Shown one piece after another: positions 47,853 to 48,054 of a DNA stretch of 48,054 nt (position 1 is its first letter; each line of letters opens with the position of its first letter). The stretch lies in the IMG/VR virus record IMGVR_UViG_3300030060_001982, positions 1 to 48,054 of that record; one strand, written 5' to 3'. Position numbers and translations under genes: made by a program. This stretch comes from a virus. The notes beneath the pieces are model-generated. The model did not search any database, was not told the DNA's origin, and worked only from the letters and a program-made list of their open reading frames with translations.

Positions 47853-48054
47853 ATGGCAATGTATGATGTGAGAGCCACTCAAAAAATAAAAGAAAATAAA
47901 AATTCTAGTGAAGACATACGTTCTTTGAATAAAAGAATGGAAACTATGGAGACAGCAATAAATTTAATATTGCAAAAATTAGATAACAACGATCAGGGGA
48001 AGGTAGAACAGGAGAAACAACTTGAGCTACCTAATTTCAAATATCCCACACTTT
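47853..48054 (+). CDS. small coiled-coil protein, runs off the window end
   Basis: Starts at ATG 47853 behind TTAGGAGATAAC and reads MAMYDVRATQKIKENKNSSE, then a heptad helix (DIRSLNKRMETMETAINLIL) and a charged end. It is open to the last base. Joined to the first 26 bases of the window it gives a 75-aa protein. A short coiled-coil protein between head and fibre genes may be a minor tail or connector protein. Confidence 0.55.
   Translation, partial: MAMYDVRATQKIKENKNSSEDIRSLNKRMETMETAINLILQKLDNNDQGKVEQEKQLELPNFKYPTL

Overview
This window reads as the essentially complete genome of a strictly lytic, AT-rich marine tailed phage, most likely a podovirus of the HMO-2011 (SAR116 phage) type. The best marker is the family A DNA polymerase, which carries a DnaJ-like CxxCxGxG zinc module between its exonuclease and polymerase parts; that fusion is a published feature of HMO-2011. 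A class II (B12-dependent) ribonucleotide reductase, a T7-like endonuclease I, DUF7483/SPRY-like fibres and no phage RNA polymerase fit the same picture. The host is not shown; an oligotrophic alphaproteobacterium is an inference from that affinity. Joining the last base to the first makes one clean reading frame that stops just before the fibre gene, so the 48,054-bp sequence is probably a circular (permuted or terminally redundant) complete contig.

Layout. (1) 1-15,091, plus strand: virion genes in a packed row. These are a fibre with its downstream partner, small basic proteins, a small membrane protein, a 589-aa protein ending in an S74-like chaperone domain, and three unrecognised genes leading to a 1856-aa protein that is probably an internal or ejected virion protein. 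(2) 15,088-27,643, minus strand: a tightly overlapping replication and nucleotide operon read leftward. It starts with about ten tiny unknown genes, then Dam-like methylase, a zinc-ribbon protein, primase, DnaB-type helicase, DNA polymerase, a putative ssDNA-binding protein, a Cas4-like exonuclease, endonuclease I, a DUF3310 protein, class II RNR and a MazG-like pyrophosphohydrolase. (3) 27,644-28,068: a divergent control region with CTGTACAG palindromes and a dyad operator. (4) 28,069-31,873, plus strand: small early genes including a WYL_2-like protein, a mini HTH protein and a DUF932 protein, ending in a terminator hairpin. (5) 31,874-32,511: a non-coding control region with a near-consensus promoter, tandem 23-bp repeats and a structured leader. 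(6) 32,512 to the end: packaging and head genes. In order these are TerS, two tandem HExxH proteins, a membrane protein, TerL, a gene with a tyrosine-recombinase-like core, portal, an overlapping small gene, a putative internal protein, holin, endolysin, a scaffold-neighbour protein, scaffold, major capsid protein and a putative head decoration protein, then a terminator.

How it works together. Host sigma70-type promoters probably drive both arms. The left arm provides nucleotides (RNR, MazG) and a T7-like replisome in which primase and helicase are separate, translationally coupled genes. The right arm makes proheads, packages DNA and lyses the cell. No integrase with a normal context, no repressor and no tRNA gene was found.

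Most unusual signals: a strongly polar TTGTCA hexamer, about 39 copies on the plus strand between 21.6 and 30.5 kb regardless of gene direction; 17 CTGTACAG palindromes, mostly in the replication and early half; a tyrosine-recombinase-like core inside the packaging module; a convincing out-of-frame gene in the 3' end of the portal gene; a recurring Gly/Lys KYAKGGGV tail in several unrelated proteins; and several membrane micropeptides hidden at gene junctions.
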